A stretch of DNA of 64,000 bases, from the NCBI GenBank assembly GCA_041752315.1, contig JBGSHJ010000086.1, forward strand, positions 124,001 to 188,000. Reading direction: 5' to 3'. The stretch is from SYFY01 sp041752315. GTDB lineage: Bacteria > Pseudomonadota > Gammaproteobacteria > Pseudomonadales > Azotimanducaceae. Below, in pieces: positions 51,499-60,217 of this stretch. Numbering within the stretch: the first letter of the stretch is position 1; every line of letters begins with the position of its first letter. The notes beneath the pieces were generated by a model. That model did not search any database. It was given only the letters and a program-made list of their open reading frames with translations, and was not told where the DNA came from. The position numbers and the translations under genes are program-made.

Positions 51499-53832
51499 AT
51501 GGTGACGTATCGCGGCGTGATCTACCAGACAAGCTATCGCATCGAGCAGGGAAAGCCTGTGGTGCAGGCTTATGGGCGTCTCGAATCCGGTGAGTCGTTT
51601 CTCCTGCGGGATTCCCGGGAAACCCCGCACTTTTACATCCAACAGGCCGATATCACAAAAGCAGCCTATGTTGTCCAGGCCGCTCCCACTGGCTGGACAG
51701 ACATGGCAGGGCAGCCGATGGCGCGTGTGGACGCCACCACACCACCCGACGTTCCCCCAATTCGTGATCGTCTGTCTGCCATGGGTATAACAACCTTCGA
51801 AGCCGATCTGCGATTTGCCATGCGTTATCTCATCGATCGCAGCATCCGCTCCGGGGTGGCCATAGCGGGAGTGCCTCGGGCCGGTGATGGGGTGGCCTGG
51901 GTCTTCGAAGATGCCACGGTCACACCTTCAGAAGCCCGAATCGCTCCGCGTGTGCTGGCCTTCGATATCGAGACATCACCCAGGGCCGATCGTCTTCTGG
52001 CCATCTCGATTCATGGCCTCGGTGCCGATGAAGTAGCGATTGTCGACGGCGCCGGTCGCCCGATGCCAGAACGCGCAATCAGCATGAAGGACGAAAGAGC
52101 GGCGCTCCTGTGGTTTGCCGAGCGACTGCGTCAACTGGATGTCGACATCATCACCGGCTGGAACGTCGTCGACTTCGATCTCGCCACCCTGGCGCGGATC
52201 AGCGAACGTCTGGCCATGCCTTTCATGCTCGGCCGCGATCGTGGCGGCGTGAAGATCCGCGCCGCAGAAGGATATTTCGGCAGTGGCAATGCAACCATCA
52301 ATGGTCGTGTCGTGCTTGATGGCATCGATCTGCTGCGAGGCGCGTTTGTGCGCATGAACGACTATTCGCTGGATGCGGTCGCGCGTGAAGTGCTCGGTGA
52401 AGGCAAGGCGGTGCAGGGGGACGTCAAGGATCGGGTAGCGGAGATCCTGCATAACTATCGACACGATCTGCCCGCGTTTGCGCTCTATGCGCGAACCGAT
52501 GCACGTCTGGCACTGGCCATTGTGGAAAAGCTTGGTCTGGTCGATCTGGCCTTCGCACGTTCTCGACTCACGGGCATGATGCCGGATCGTGTGGCCGCCA
52601 GTATTGCGTCGTTTGATGCCGTGTATCTGGAGGCGCTGCATCGCCGGCACATCGTTGCACCGTCGGTTCGATTTGATGACTCCCGGGTTCATGTGGCGCA
52701 GGCAGGTGGCCAGGTGTTCGAACCCATCACAGGCATGCACAAACTGGTGTGGGTTTTTGACTACAAGAGCCTGTACCCGAGCATCATGCGCACCTGGGGG
52801 ATCGATCCCCTGCAGTTTGTTCGCGCGCTTGCGATGCCGGATGACGGTGTGACCCATCTTGTCTCTGGCGCGCGGTTTGCTCCGGCCAGTGCCGATGAAC
52901 CGGCAATACTGCCGGCCTTGCTTGACGAACTGTTCTCCGCTCGGGAGCGCGCCAAGCAAAACAGGGACAGCATCGCTTCCCAGGCCATCAAGATCCTGAT
53001 GAACAGCTTTTATGGTGTCCTCGGCACACCGGCGTGTCGTTTCTACAACCCGGAGATTGCCAACGCGATCACAGGGCAGGGGCGATACCTCCTTCACTGG
53101 TCAAAACAGTGGTTCGAAAGCCGTGGTTTCCGAGTGCTCTATGGCGATACCGACAGCCTGTTTGTGCAGGCCGGGCTCGATGACCCGACTGCCGCGCATG
53201 CTCTCGGCCTATCGCTGGTCAAGGAGATCAACGTTGATCTGGCCACCCAGGTGCGGGCGATGTCCGGGGTGGAGAGCAAACTCGAACTGGAATACGAAAA
53301 GCTGTACGCCAAGCTCTTTCTGGCTTCCGTCCGACATGGCTCAGGCGGCGCGCGCAAGCGTTATGCGGGTGTGTTGGCCGGCAGAACGACGCCTGAATTT
53401 GTCGGCATGGAAGTGGTGCGTCGCGATTGGACGGAGCTTGCCAAGCAGGTTCAACGTGAACTCTATCAGCGACTCTTCAGCGAACAGCCCGTGGTGGACT
53501 ATCTGCACGATATCGTGGAGGCGGTGCGGCGTGGCGCGTGTAACGACCTGCTGGTCTATCGCAAGGGGTTGCGCAAGGACATGCGTGAATACACGACCAG
53601 CACACCGCCCCATGTCGCCGCTGCACGCAAGTCCAGATCCAGGCCTGGCAACATCATCGCGTATGTGATGACCCAGGCCGGACCAGAACCCCTGGATGTG
53701 ATCACTGCTCCGTACGATCTCGAACATTACATCGACAAGCAGGTCCGACCGGTGGCAGAACCTGTGCTTGCGGCACTGGGCCTCGACTTTGCACAAGTGG
53801 TGGGGGATGACCGCCAGCTGGGTCTTTTTTGA
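51499..53832 (+). CDS. polB: DNA polymerase II (family B)
   Basis: Pol II is a proofreading family B polymerase used in replication restart and damage bypass. The 777-residue product has the 3'-5' exonuclease motifs (FDIETSPRADR, TGWNVVDFDL, YARTDARLAL). Polymerase motifs are DYKSLYPSIMRTWGIDP (A), QAIKILMNSFYGVLGTPACRFYN (B) and YGDTDSLFV (C), plus ELEYEKLYAKLFL. All catalytic aspartates are present. The start is the ATG at 51499; a TTG at 51478 is less likely. I see no clear LexA box upstream. Confidence 0.95.
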   Translation: MVTYRGVIYQTSYRIEQGKPVVQAYGRLESGESFLLRDSRETPHFYIQQADITKAAYVVQAAPTGWTDMAGQPMARVDATTPPDVPPIRDRLSAMGITTFEADLRFAMRYLIDRSIRSGVAIAGVPRAGDGVAWVFEDATVTPSEARIAPRVLAFDIETSPRADRLLAISIHGLGADEVAIVDGAGRPMPERAISMKDERAALLWFAERLRQLDVDIITGWNVVDFDLATLARISERLAMPFMLGRDRGGVKIRAAEGYFGSGNATINGRVVLDGIDLLRGAFVRMNDYSLDAVAREVLGEGKAVQGDVKDRVAEILHNYRHDLPAFALYARTDARLALAIVEKLGLVDLAFARSRLTGMMPDRVAASIASFDAVYLEALHRRHIVAPSVRFDDSRVHVAQAGGQVFEPITGMHKLVWVFDYKSLYPSIMRTWGIDPLQFVRALAMPDDGVTHLVSGARFAPASADEPAILPALLDELFSARERAKQNRDSIASQAIKILMNSFYGVLGTPACRFYNPEIANAITGQGRYLLHWSKQWFESRGFRVLYGDTDSLFVQAGLDDPTAAHALGLSLVKEINVDLATQVRAMSGVESKLELEYEKLYAKLFLASVRHGSGGARKRYAGVLAGRTTPEFVGMEVVRRDWTELAKQVQRELYQRLFSEQPVVDYLHDIVEAVRRGACNDLLVYRKGLRKDMREYTTSTPPHVAAARKSRSRPGNIIAYVMTQAGPEPLDVITAPYDLEHYIDKQVRPVAEPVLAALGLDFAQVVGDDRQLGLF

Positions 53833-53894
53833 TATCCGTCGCGACTGCCTCGCCCACATTCCAGGACGAACAGAACCCCGTCGCAGCTCACGCA

Positions 53895-55103
53895 TCAATG
53901 GGCGCGGGATACCGCCGCTTCACGTCGTGAAAACAGGATTGCCCACGCACTTGCACCAGCGATGCTGCAGATGAACAGACACCACAGAGGGGCGGTCGTC
54001 GAGAACAGGGTCACCGCCGCCGTGGCCATACCGATCAACCGGGCAAGCTCCCATGTTGGTGACGAGGCTCTGCCTTCCAGCAACGCACCCAGGGTGTAGT
54101 AACCAAATGCCAGAAGCGCGGCGAGCGCGTAGACCCACGGCGGACTCATTTCGTTTTCGAAGCCGATCAGCACAAAGGTGGATACCACCAGCAGCCAGAA
54201 GTGGATGAACGCATATCGCTTGGTGAAAAGCGTGATCTGGGGGTCGAACTTGGGGGCCTGCCAGTCATGCGGGGTCTGGTCGGTACCCGCAGGTTTGAAC
54301 CCGGGTCCCTTGAACCAGAGCGCGAACTTGTCGGTCCATCGTGTTGCAGCAAGACTGTCGCGTATGCCTTGCACGTAAACCTGCAGATTTGCCCACAGCG
54401 GATTGAAACTGTTCAGCTGCTCTGTGACTCCATACACACACGGTTCGTTCTCGCGCTCGTCTTCGAACGTTCCGAACAGGCGGTCCCAGATGACAAACAC
54501 CCCGCCATAGTTGCGATCGATGTAACAGGGGTTCTTCGCGTGATGCACTCGATGATTGGAAGGTGTGACCAGGATGCGGTCGACAATCCCCAGGCGTCGC
54601 ACATGCTCGGTGTGCACCCAGAACTGGTAGATGAGATTCAGGCTGCCCACGGCGATCAGCATCGGTGTCGGGAAGCCGATCAGATAGAGCGGCGCATAAA
54701 AGATGCCACCGAGAAATCCGGTACTGGTCTGGCGCAGCGCGGTGGACAGGTTGTACTCCTCGCTCTGGTGGTGCGCGGCATGGGACGCCCACAGGATTCT
54801 CCATTCATGACCAAAACGATGCAGGAAGTAGTAACAAAGGTCATAGAGCACAAAGGCGGCCACCCAGGCCCACGGACTCTCCATGGAGATGGCGAGCAGC
54901 GTGTGGCCATTCAGAATCCACTCGAACAGAAATCCGAATACACCCAGCCGAACAACGCCCATCAGTCGTGACAAGGTGCCCATCGAAAGACTGGCCAGGG
55001 TGTCATTGAGCCGGTAGGTGTGGCGACCGGTTACCTTTGCATAGACAAACTCAAGCAAGATCGCGAGGATGAAAAAAGGGATGGCATAAGGAACAAAGTT
55101 CAT
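53895..55103 (-). CDS. Sterol desaturase/fatty acid hydroxylase superfamily protein, alkylglycerol monooxygenase-like
   Basis: The 402-residue membrane protein carries the diiron histidine boxes of this superfamily: HRFGHE at 95-100, HAAHH at 108-112, HTEH at 164-167 and HRVHH at 184-188. The NLSTALRQT stretch after the second box and a long C-terminal extension with four more hydrophobic segments resemble the alkylglycerol monooxygenase (TMEM195) branch. That branch cleaves ether lipids. Other members hydroxylate fatty acids or sterols, so the substrate is inferred only. It is divergent from the DUF1295 gene, with 12 bases between starts. Confidence 0.85.
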   Translation of the reverse strand: MNFVPYAIPFFILAILLEFVYAKVTGRHTYRLNDTLASLSMGTLSRLMGVVRLGVFGFLFEWILNGHTLLAISMESPWAWVAAFVLYDLCYYFLHRFGHEWRILWASHAAHHQSEEYNLSTALRQTSTGFLGGIFYAPLYLIGFPTPMLIAVGSLNLIYQFWVHTEHVRRLGIVDRILVTPSNHRVHHAKNPCYIDRNYGGVFVIWDRLFGTFEDERENEPCVYGVTEQLNSFNPLWANLQVYVQGIRDSLAATRWTDKFALWFKGPGFKPAGTDQTPHDWQAPKFDPQITLFTKRYAFIHFWLLVVSTFVLIGFENEMSPPWVYALAALLAFGYYTLGALLEGRASSPTWELARLIGMATAAVTLFSTTAPLWCLFICSIAGASAWAILFSRREAAVSRAH

Positions 55104-55115
55104 GGCGGCTTGGAT

Positions 55116-55979
55116 ATGAGCGCGTTGGCACGCGGCTTTGTGTGGATCATTGTGGCCTATCTTGCCGCGCTCGCGCTCGCGGTGCCAACCGTTCATTGGG
55201 CCGTTGCGAGCGGATATTCCTCCACCTGGGCCGCGGCGATGGCGGACGTGGTCGCCACCATCGTGATCTATGTCTTCAGTCTCGCGTTCAGGAACGCAAG
55301 TTTTTACGACGCCTACTGGAGCGTGATTCCCCCTTTTCTTGCCGGTTACCTGATGTGGGCTGCCGGTGGCGTGGATCTGCGCGGTGGCATCGCCATGGCG
55401 ATAGTCCTGTACTGGGCGGTCCGGTTGACAGCCAATTGGGCCAGAGGCTGGACGGGTCTGGATCATGAAGACTGGCGCTACATCAATCTTCGGGCGCAGA
55501 CCGGGGCTTTTTATCAACCGGTCAACTTTTTCGGTATTCACCTGTTCCCGACGGTACTCGTCTATTTTGGCTGCCTGCCTTTCTGGGCCATCGGGGCCAG
55601 TGACACATCCCTGTCCTGGATCGATGGTGCCGCTGCTGTGCTGGGTGTGGCGGCGGTTTCGCTGGAGTGGAAGGCCGACGAAGAACTGCGCGCATTTCGC
55701 AAGGCCGCTTCGGGCAGTGGACGTGTGCTCGACACCGGTGTGTGGGCCTGGTGCCGGCATCCCAATTATCTCGGCGAGATCCTGTTCTGGGCGGCCATCG
55801 CGCTGTTTGGTTATGCCGCGAATGGCCAACTCTGGGTGTTCATCGGGTTTGGCATGATGGTGGTACTGTTTGTCGGGATCAGTATTCCGATGCTGGAAAA
55901 GAAGCAGACTGATGCAAAACCCGCCTATGCGGATTATCTGCGCAGGACCGCCATGCTGCTGCCGAGGTTCTGGAAGTGA
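55116..55979 (+). CDS. DUF1295 family membrane protein (steroid 5-alpha-reductase-like)
   Basis: The 287-residue protein has about eight hydrophobic segments. The DUF1295 C-terminal signature is TGVWAWCRHPNYLGEILFWAAIALFG, followed by IPMLEKKQTDAKPAYADYLRRT. The family belongs to the isoprenylcysteine methyltransferase/steroid reductase group and is thought to act on lipids with NADPH or SAM, but the substrate is unknown. I chose the ATG at 55116, as earlier ATGs run into the divergent hydroxylase gene. Its stop overlaps the GTG start of the phosphodiesterase gene (GTGA). Confidence 0.88.
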   Translation: MSALARGFVWIIVAYLAALALAVPTVHWAVASGYSSTWAAAMADVVATIVIYVFSLAFRNASFYDAYWSVIPPFLAGYLMWAAGGVDLRGGIAMAIVLYWAVRLTANWARGWTGLDHEDWRYINLRAQTGAFYQPVNFFGIHLFPTVLVYFGCLPFWAIGASDTSLSWIDGAAAVLGVAAVSLEWKADEELRAFRKAASGSGRVLDTGVWAWCRHPNYLGEILFWAAIALFGYAANGQLWVFIGFGMMVVLFVGISIPMLEKKQTDAKPAYADYLRRTAMLLPRFWK

Positions 55980-57130
55980 GCAACCTCAGGTGGTTCGTTG
56001 CGTTTGTGTTCCTGTCATACGCTGTCACCGTTCAGGCAGTGTGTCCGCTGGTCATCGCCCATCGTGGAGCCAGCGGCGACCGACCGGAGCACACCTTGCC
56101 CGCGTATCAACTGGCCATCGAGCAGGGCGCAGACTTCATTGAAGTTGATCTCGTTCCAACCAGGGATGGCGTTCTGATCGCGCGTCACGAAAACGCGTTG
56201 GCGCTGGTCGCTCTTCAACCTGACGGCACCATCACCAGGATTGACGGTGCACCTGTTGTCACCGAAGCCACGACCAATGTTGCGACGAAGCCGGAATTCA
56301 GCGATCGACTGACGGTCAAAGTGATAGATGGCCGACCGATGGGAGGCTGGTTCAGCGAAGACTTCACCATTGCCGAGATCAAGTCGCTGCGTGCGCGCGA
56401 ACGAATGCCCGGGGTGAGACCCGCCAACACAGCGTACGACGACATGTTTGAAGTGCCGACTTTTGCGCAGGTTCTCGAGCTCGCCAAGGCGGGAACGACG
56501 GGTGTTTACCCGGAACTCAAACACTACACCTACTTCATGAACGAGGCGTTGTCGTTGACAGGTGAGCCCATCCGCAACGATACGCTGCTGCTGTTGATCC
56601 GCGATCTGCTGGCGGCAGACTTCGAAGACCCGGCACGTTTGTTCATCCAGTCATTTGAAGTTGAGCCATTGCTGCGCTTGCGCATCCTCGCCAGCGCCGG
56701 GGAGGCGCCACCCTGGCCTCGGGTTCAGTTGACCGGGCCTCCGGACGGCATCCCCTACGATCTGCTGGCCCGAGCGAAGTCAGGCACGCTGGACGGTTTG
56801 TCAGAGCTGTTTGCGGGTTACGGTGGCGCGCCACGCGCAATGACGTATGGGGATCTTCTGGCGGAGCCAGACAGGCTCAGAATGAGTCATGCGGATGTCG
56901 TCGGACCGGCATATCAGGCGTTGCTGGCCGACCCGGAGCTCGGAGCTCGCCTGCAAAAGGCCGGCCTCCTCATCCACGCGTATACGCTTCGACAGGAGGC
57001 GGTGTTCCTTCCTCCGCAGATGTCCTTGACCGCGTTGTCTGCAGAATTGCGCAGGCTCGGAGTGAACGGTGTGTTCACGGACAATGTCCCCCAGTTACGT
57101 GGCACCCTGGCGGATTGCCAGGACGATTGA
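55976..57130 (+). CDS. Glycerophosphodiester phosphodiesterase, periplasmic type
   Basis: GDPD enzymes hydrolyse glycerophosphodiesters to glycerol 3-phosphate and an alcohol. The 384-residue product has a signal peptide (FVAFVFLSYAVTVQA). The family core is VIAHRGASGDRPEHTLPAYQLAIEQGADFIEVDLVPTRDGVLIARHE with the catalytic His pair and metal-binding Glu/Asp. It also has GVYPELKHYTYF and the C-terminal LGVNGVFTDNVP. Length fits periplasmic GlpQ. The GTG start overlaps the DUF1295 stop. It is followed after 65 bases by an acyl-CoA dehydrogenase. Confidence 0.93.
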   Translation: MSNLRWFVAFVFLSYAVTVQAVCPLVIAHRGASGDRPEHTLPAYQLAIEQGADFIEVDLVPTRDGVLIARHENALALVALQPDGTITRIDGAPVVTEATTNVATKPEFSDRLTVKVIDGRPMGGWFSEDFTIAEIKSLRARERMPGVRPANTAYDDMFEVPTFAQVLELAKAGTTGVYPELKHYTYFMNEALSLTGEPIRNDTLLLLIRDLLAADFEDPARLFIQSFEVEPLLRLRILASAGEAPPWPRVQLTGPPDGIPYDLLARAKSGTLDGLSELFAGYGGAPRAMTYGDLLAEPDRLRMSHADVVGPAYQALLADPELGARLQKAGLLIHAYTLRQEAVFLPPQMSLTALSAELRRLGVNGVFTDNVPQLRGTLADCQDD

Positions 57131-57195
57131 TCAACCAGCCAGACTTTTTCCAACAGGCTGGATTCGGGAGTAATACCAGTGACAAGGAGCTGCCA

Positions 57196-58401
57196 GTGAA
57201 GTTCGAGTTCAGTGCTGAAGAGGAGCGATTTCGACAGGACGTCCGCACGTTTCTTGCGTCGGCACTCACCGATGATCTGGTTGAAGCCAGCCGTCAGAAC
57301 TCCGGTATGTTTGTCGACCGGGCTACGGCCCGGAAGTGGCAGGAAAAACTCCATGGCCAGGGTTGGGGAGCAGTTCATTGGCCCAGGGAGTATGGCGGTA
57401 CTGGCTGGTCGCAAGCACAGTTGTACATCTGGAGAGACGAGTGTGCTCGTGCTGGCACGCCGAGTGTTCTGAATCAGGGTCCTTCGCTGCTCGCTCCGGC
57501 ACTGTTTGCGTATGCGAGTGATGAGCAGAAAGCCCAGTATCTGCCACGAATGCTCACCGGCGAACACTATTGGTGTCAGGGATATTCCGAACCCGGCTCC
57601 GGCTCTGACCTCGCAAGCCTGAAAACACGCGCTGTTCGTGATGGCGATGAGTACGTCATCAACGGTACAAAAATCTGGACCACACACGCACAGTATGCCG
57701 ATCACATCTTTTGCCTGATACGGACCTCCACCGAAGGCAAACCGCAGCAAGGCATCACCTTCCTGCTGATGCGCATGGACCTGAAGGGTATTCGCGTCGA
57801 ACCGATCATCACACTGGCTGGAGATCACGAGGTCAACCAGGTCTTTTTTGACAACGTGCGGGTGCCGGTTGCCAATCGTGTTGGCGCCGAGAACCAGGGC
57901 TGGACAGTGGCAAAGCACCTGCTCGAGTATGAACGGGGCAGTGGCGGTGTTTCTGCCGGGCTCAGGATTGCACTCGACGAACTCAAGCGCGTAGCGGCCC
58001 GTTCCGCAGGCGGGTCACCCGCCTTGCTGGAAGATCCGTCGTTTGCGCGGCGGCTGCGAGCGCTGGAAATACGGTTTGAGGCACTGGAGTTCATGGAAAT
58101 TTCCAATCTCGCCCGGATGCTGTCCGGCCAGCATCCAGGTTCCGGTGCCTCGTCCCACTTCAAGATCGCCTCGGTGGACGTTCAGCAGACCATCAACACG
58201 CTCAGGCTCGAGGCAGTTCAGTACTTTGGGCTGCCTGATCACACGCTGATCTCATTGAACGGCAACGGTGGTGAACGTGTCGGACCGGATCACGCAGAGC
58301 TGGTAGCGGCAGACTATCTCACCAGTCGCGCAGCATCGATCTATGGCGGATCCCATCAGGTGCAGCGGAACATCATCGCCAAGTCTGTGCTGGGGCTTTA
58401 G
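57196..58401 (+). CDS. Acyl-CoA dehydrogenase
   Basis: A 401-residue FAD-dependent acyl-CoA dehydrogenase. Landmarks are FSAEEERFRQDVRTFL, WPREYGGTGWSQAQ, YWCQGYSEPGSGSDLASLKTRA (flavin/substrate signature), INGTKIWTTHAQYAD, and the C-terminal DYLTSRAASIYGGSHQVQRNIIAKSVLGL. The arrangement resembles the large ACAD-type enzymes common in sterol and fatty-acid degrading bacteria. The GTG start at 57196 has AAGGAG eight bases before it; the open frame further upstream overlaps the phosphodiesterase gene. The acyl substrate is unknown. Confidence 0.92.
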   Translation: MKFEFSAEEERFRQDVRTFLASALTDDLVEASRQNSGMFVDRATARKWQEKLHGQGWGAVHWPREYGGTGWSQAQLYIWRDECARAGTPSVLNQGPSLLAPALFAYASDEQKAQYLPRMLTGEHYWCQGYSEPGSGSDLASLKTRAVRDGDEYVINGTKIWTTHAQYADHIFCLIRTSTEGKPQQGITFLLMRMDLKGIRVEPIITLAGDHEVNQVFFDNVRVPVANRVGAENQGWTVAKHLLEYERGSGGVSAGLRIALDELKRVAARSAGGSPALLEDPSFARRLRALEIRFEALEFMEISNLARMLSGQHPGSGASSHFKIASVDVQQTINTLRLEAVQYFGLPDHTLISLNGNGGERVGPDHAELVAADYLTSRAASIYGGSHQVQRNIIAKSVLGL

Positions 58402-58453
58402 AACCGCACTATTCCCTGGTGAAACCAAGGGAAACCTTTCCGGAATCGGGCGA

Positions 58454-58470
58454 GGAGCGCAATGCGCTCC
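58454..58470. terminator. Hairpin between convergent genes, possible bidirectional terminator
   Basis: GGAGCGC (58454-58460) and GCGCTCC (58464-58470) form a perfect stem with an AAT loop. A second inverted repeat, TTCCC-TGGT with ACCA-GGGAA, precedes it at about 58412-58434. Both lie in the 109-base gap after the acyl-CoA dehydrogenase and before the convergent MFS gene. There is no strong T-run. Confidence 0.45.
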
Positions 58471-58510
58471 GACCTCAACAACTTGAAGGTTCAGCTTGTT
58501 CGGAGGAAAC

Positions 58511-59764
58511 CTAGCTGGTAAATCCTTGATCGATACGCCGCACGGCAGGCATGCGAGCCCACAGTGTCAGGGTGATCAGTACAAGCACTATCCCGCTCGC
58601 TTCGAGACCGGCCTGTACACCATAGTGCTCGGCGATCCAGCTCACGGGGAGCAGGCCGATCGGCATCAGGCCATGTGACATCAGGTCGATACTCATCACT
58701 CGCCCACGCATGGTCTGGTCCACCTGCAACTGGACCAGACTTCGGTTCATCGACATGTTCACTGCGCTCGTGAATCCGAGCATCGCGATGCAGGCCATTG
58801 ACCACATCAATGACGATGTGGCGGCAAACGCCATCAGGCTCACGCCCCACAGCGTGCCGCTCAGGAAAAGCCAGAAACCCTTGTTGCGGATATGACCGAG
58901 TCGAGCGAGCAGCAATGAACCAATGATCGCGCCCGCCCCCATGCCGGTCATCAAGGTGCCAAGCGTATCCGGCCCGCCCTTGAGAATGTCGATGTTGAAG
59001 GCGGGCAGAAGACTGTTGATCGACAGGCCGAACAGGAATGGCATGATCGACAGGAGGATCAGTCCGCCAACGATGGGCGAGCCCAGGACGTATTTGAGCG
59101 CGTTCTGCGCATCCCTGAGTGGTGTCGCGGTTGCCAGCGGCGAAGGTTTGCCTTCGTGGCGAATGCCGAACACTGTGAACGCGGCGATGAAGTAGAGGAC
59201 GGACAGGACAACGTAGACCATGCCGACACCAAACTCCGACGTGGTATCGCCGCCCGCCAGCAGAGCGATCATGTAGCCCGCCAGGGCCGGCCCGAGTATG
59301 CGTGCAAGATTCCAGGCTGCGGTATTGAACGCCATGGCATTGAACATCAGCTTCTCGCCGACGAGTTCTGGAATGAAGGCGGTACGCGCCGGAATGGACA
59401 ACGCCAGAAGTGTGCCGTTGATGAATCCAACCCAGAGAAAGTCGAAGAAGGTGACGTTCCCGGCCAGCACGATACTGGCCATGAACAGTGTGCTCACCCC
59501 ATTGAACAGCTGACACCAGAACAGTACCGGCTTTTTGGCGACACGGTCGGCGAGCACGCCTCCCAACAATGAAAACAGCACCTGAGGCAGCATGAAGGCC
59601 AGGGTGACCCATGCCAGGTTCATGGCCGATACGGTCATCTCATAAACCAGCCAGCCTTGGGCGACCAGCTGCATGTTCAGCGAAAAAGCCGAACCGACCA
59701 TACCGATCCACAGAAAGAGGTAGTCACGAACCTTCAGCGAGGCGAAGGTGGAGGTATCAGTCAT
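58511..59764 (-). CDS. MFS transporter, EntS-like (MFS_3) family
   Basis: A 417-residue protein with 12 predicted helices. It shares with the MFS protein at 47660-48910 the pattern LxWIGMVGSAFSLNMQLVAQGWLVYEMT, GGVLADRVAKKPVLF, and DQTMRGRVMSIDLMSHGLMPIGLLP. An exporter role is likely; the substrate is unknown. It overlaps the end of arfB by eight bases, arfB lying upstream on the same strand. Confidence 0.9.
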   Translation of the reverse strand: MTDTSTFASLKVRDYLFLWIGMVGSAFSLNMQLVAQGWLVYEMTVSAMNLAWVTLAFMLPQVLFSLLGGVLADRVAKKPVLFWCQLFNGVSTLFMASIVLAGNVTFFDFLWVGFINGTLLALSIPARTAFIPELVGEKLMFNAMAFNTAAWNLARILGPALAGYMIALLAGGDTTSEFGVGMVYVVLSVLYFIAAFTVFGIRHEGKPSPLATATPLRDAQNALKYVLGSPIVGGLILLSIMPFLFGLSINSLLPAFNIDILKGGPDTLGTLMTGMGAGAIIGSLLLARLGHIRNKGFWLFLSGTLWGVSLMAFAATSSLMWSMACIAMLGFTSAVNMSMNRSLVQLQVDQTMRGRVMSIDLMSHGLMPIGLLPVSWIAEHYGVQAGLEASGIVLVLITLTLWARMPAVRRIDQGFTS

Positions 59765-60182
59765 CCGTGCCGCCTGGAGCGCGCCGAAGGCGCTTCAGTA
59801 CGGCTTCCTTTTTTTTGGTATCCAGGCGCTTGCGCACGGACGACACGGTGGGGCGGGTCGGCACCCGTTTGCGCGGCACATGGCGTGCCTGAACAATGAG
59901 TTCACACAAACGCAGCAGTGCCATCTCGCGGTTCTGGAGCTGTGAGCGTGCGGTGTCGACAAAAAAGACGATTTGACCGGAGCTCGTGGCTTTTTGACCC
60001 GCGAGCGTCAGCATCCGTCGCTGGACCGGGGCGCTCTCGCCCAGCAGTGCGACGTTCACGTGCAATTGCACGGCGGTGGACACCTTGTTCACGTTCTGGC
60101 CGCCCGGTCCTCTTGAGCGTACAAACTGGAACGACAGCGCGACCTCTGGAATATCGTCGGGATGCATGATGCTTGCGGTCAT
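59757..60182 (-). CDS. arfB: Alternative ribosome-rescue factor ArfB (YaeJ)
   Basis: ArfB is a GGQ hydrolase that releases peptides from ribosomes stalled without a stop codon. The 141-residue product has FVRSRGPGGQNVNKVSTAVQL with GGQ at 27-29. Its basic C-terminal tail, which enters the empty mRNA channel, is rich in Lys/Arg (RKRLDTKKKEAVLKRLRR). Length and lack of the release-factor domain 2 fit ArfB rather than RF1/RF2. A second Met at 60167 is a possible start. It is divergent from the protease-like gene. Confidence 0.95.
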   Translation of the reverse strand: MTASIMHPDDIPEVALSFQFVRSRGPGGQNVNKVSTAVQLHVNVALLGESAPVQRRMLTLAGQKATSSGQIVFFVDTARSQLQNREMALLRLCELIVQARHVPRKRVPTRPTVSSVRKRLDTKKKEAVLKRLRRAPGGTDD

Positions 60183-60217
60183 AATAGCCTCCCAGGCACC
60201 GCGCAGTAGAGGAACTC

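Noticed and set aside
51976..53097. Minus-strand frame of 373 codons opposite polB
   Set aside because: Antisense shadow of a gene with all family B polymerase motifs.
55104..55829. N-terminal extension of the hydroxylase frame through the DUF1295 gene
   Set aside because: The extra 240 residues are antisense to a real gene and lack membrane segments; the ATG at 55103 begins the conserved helix.
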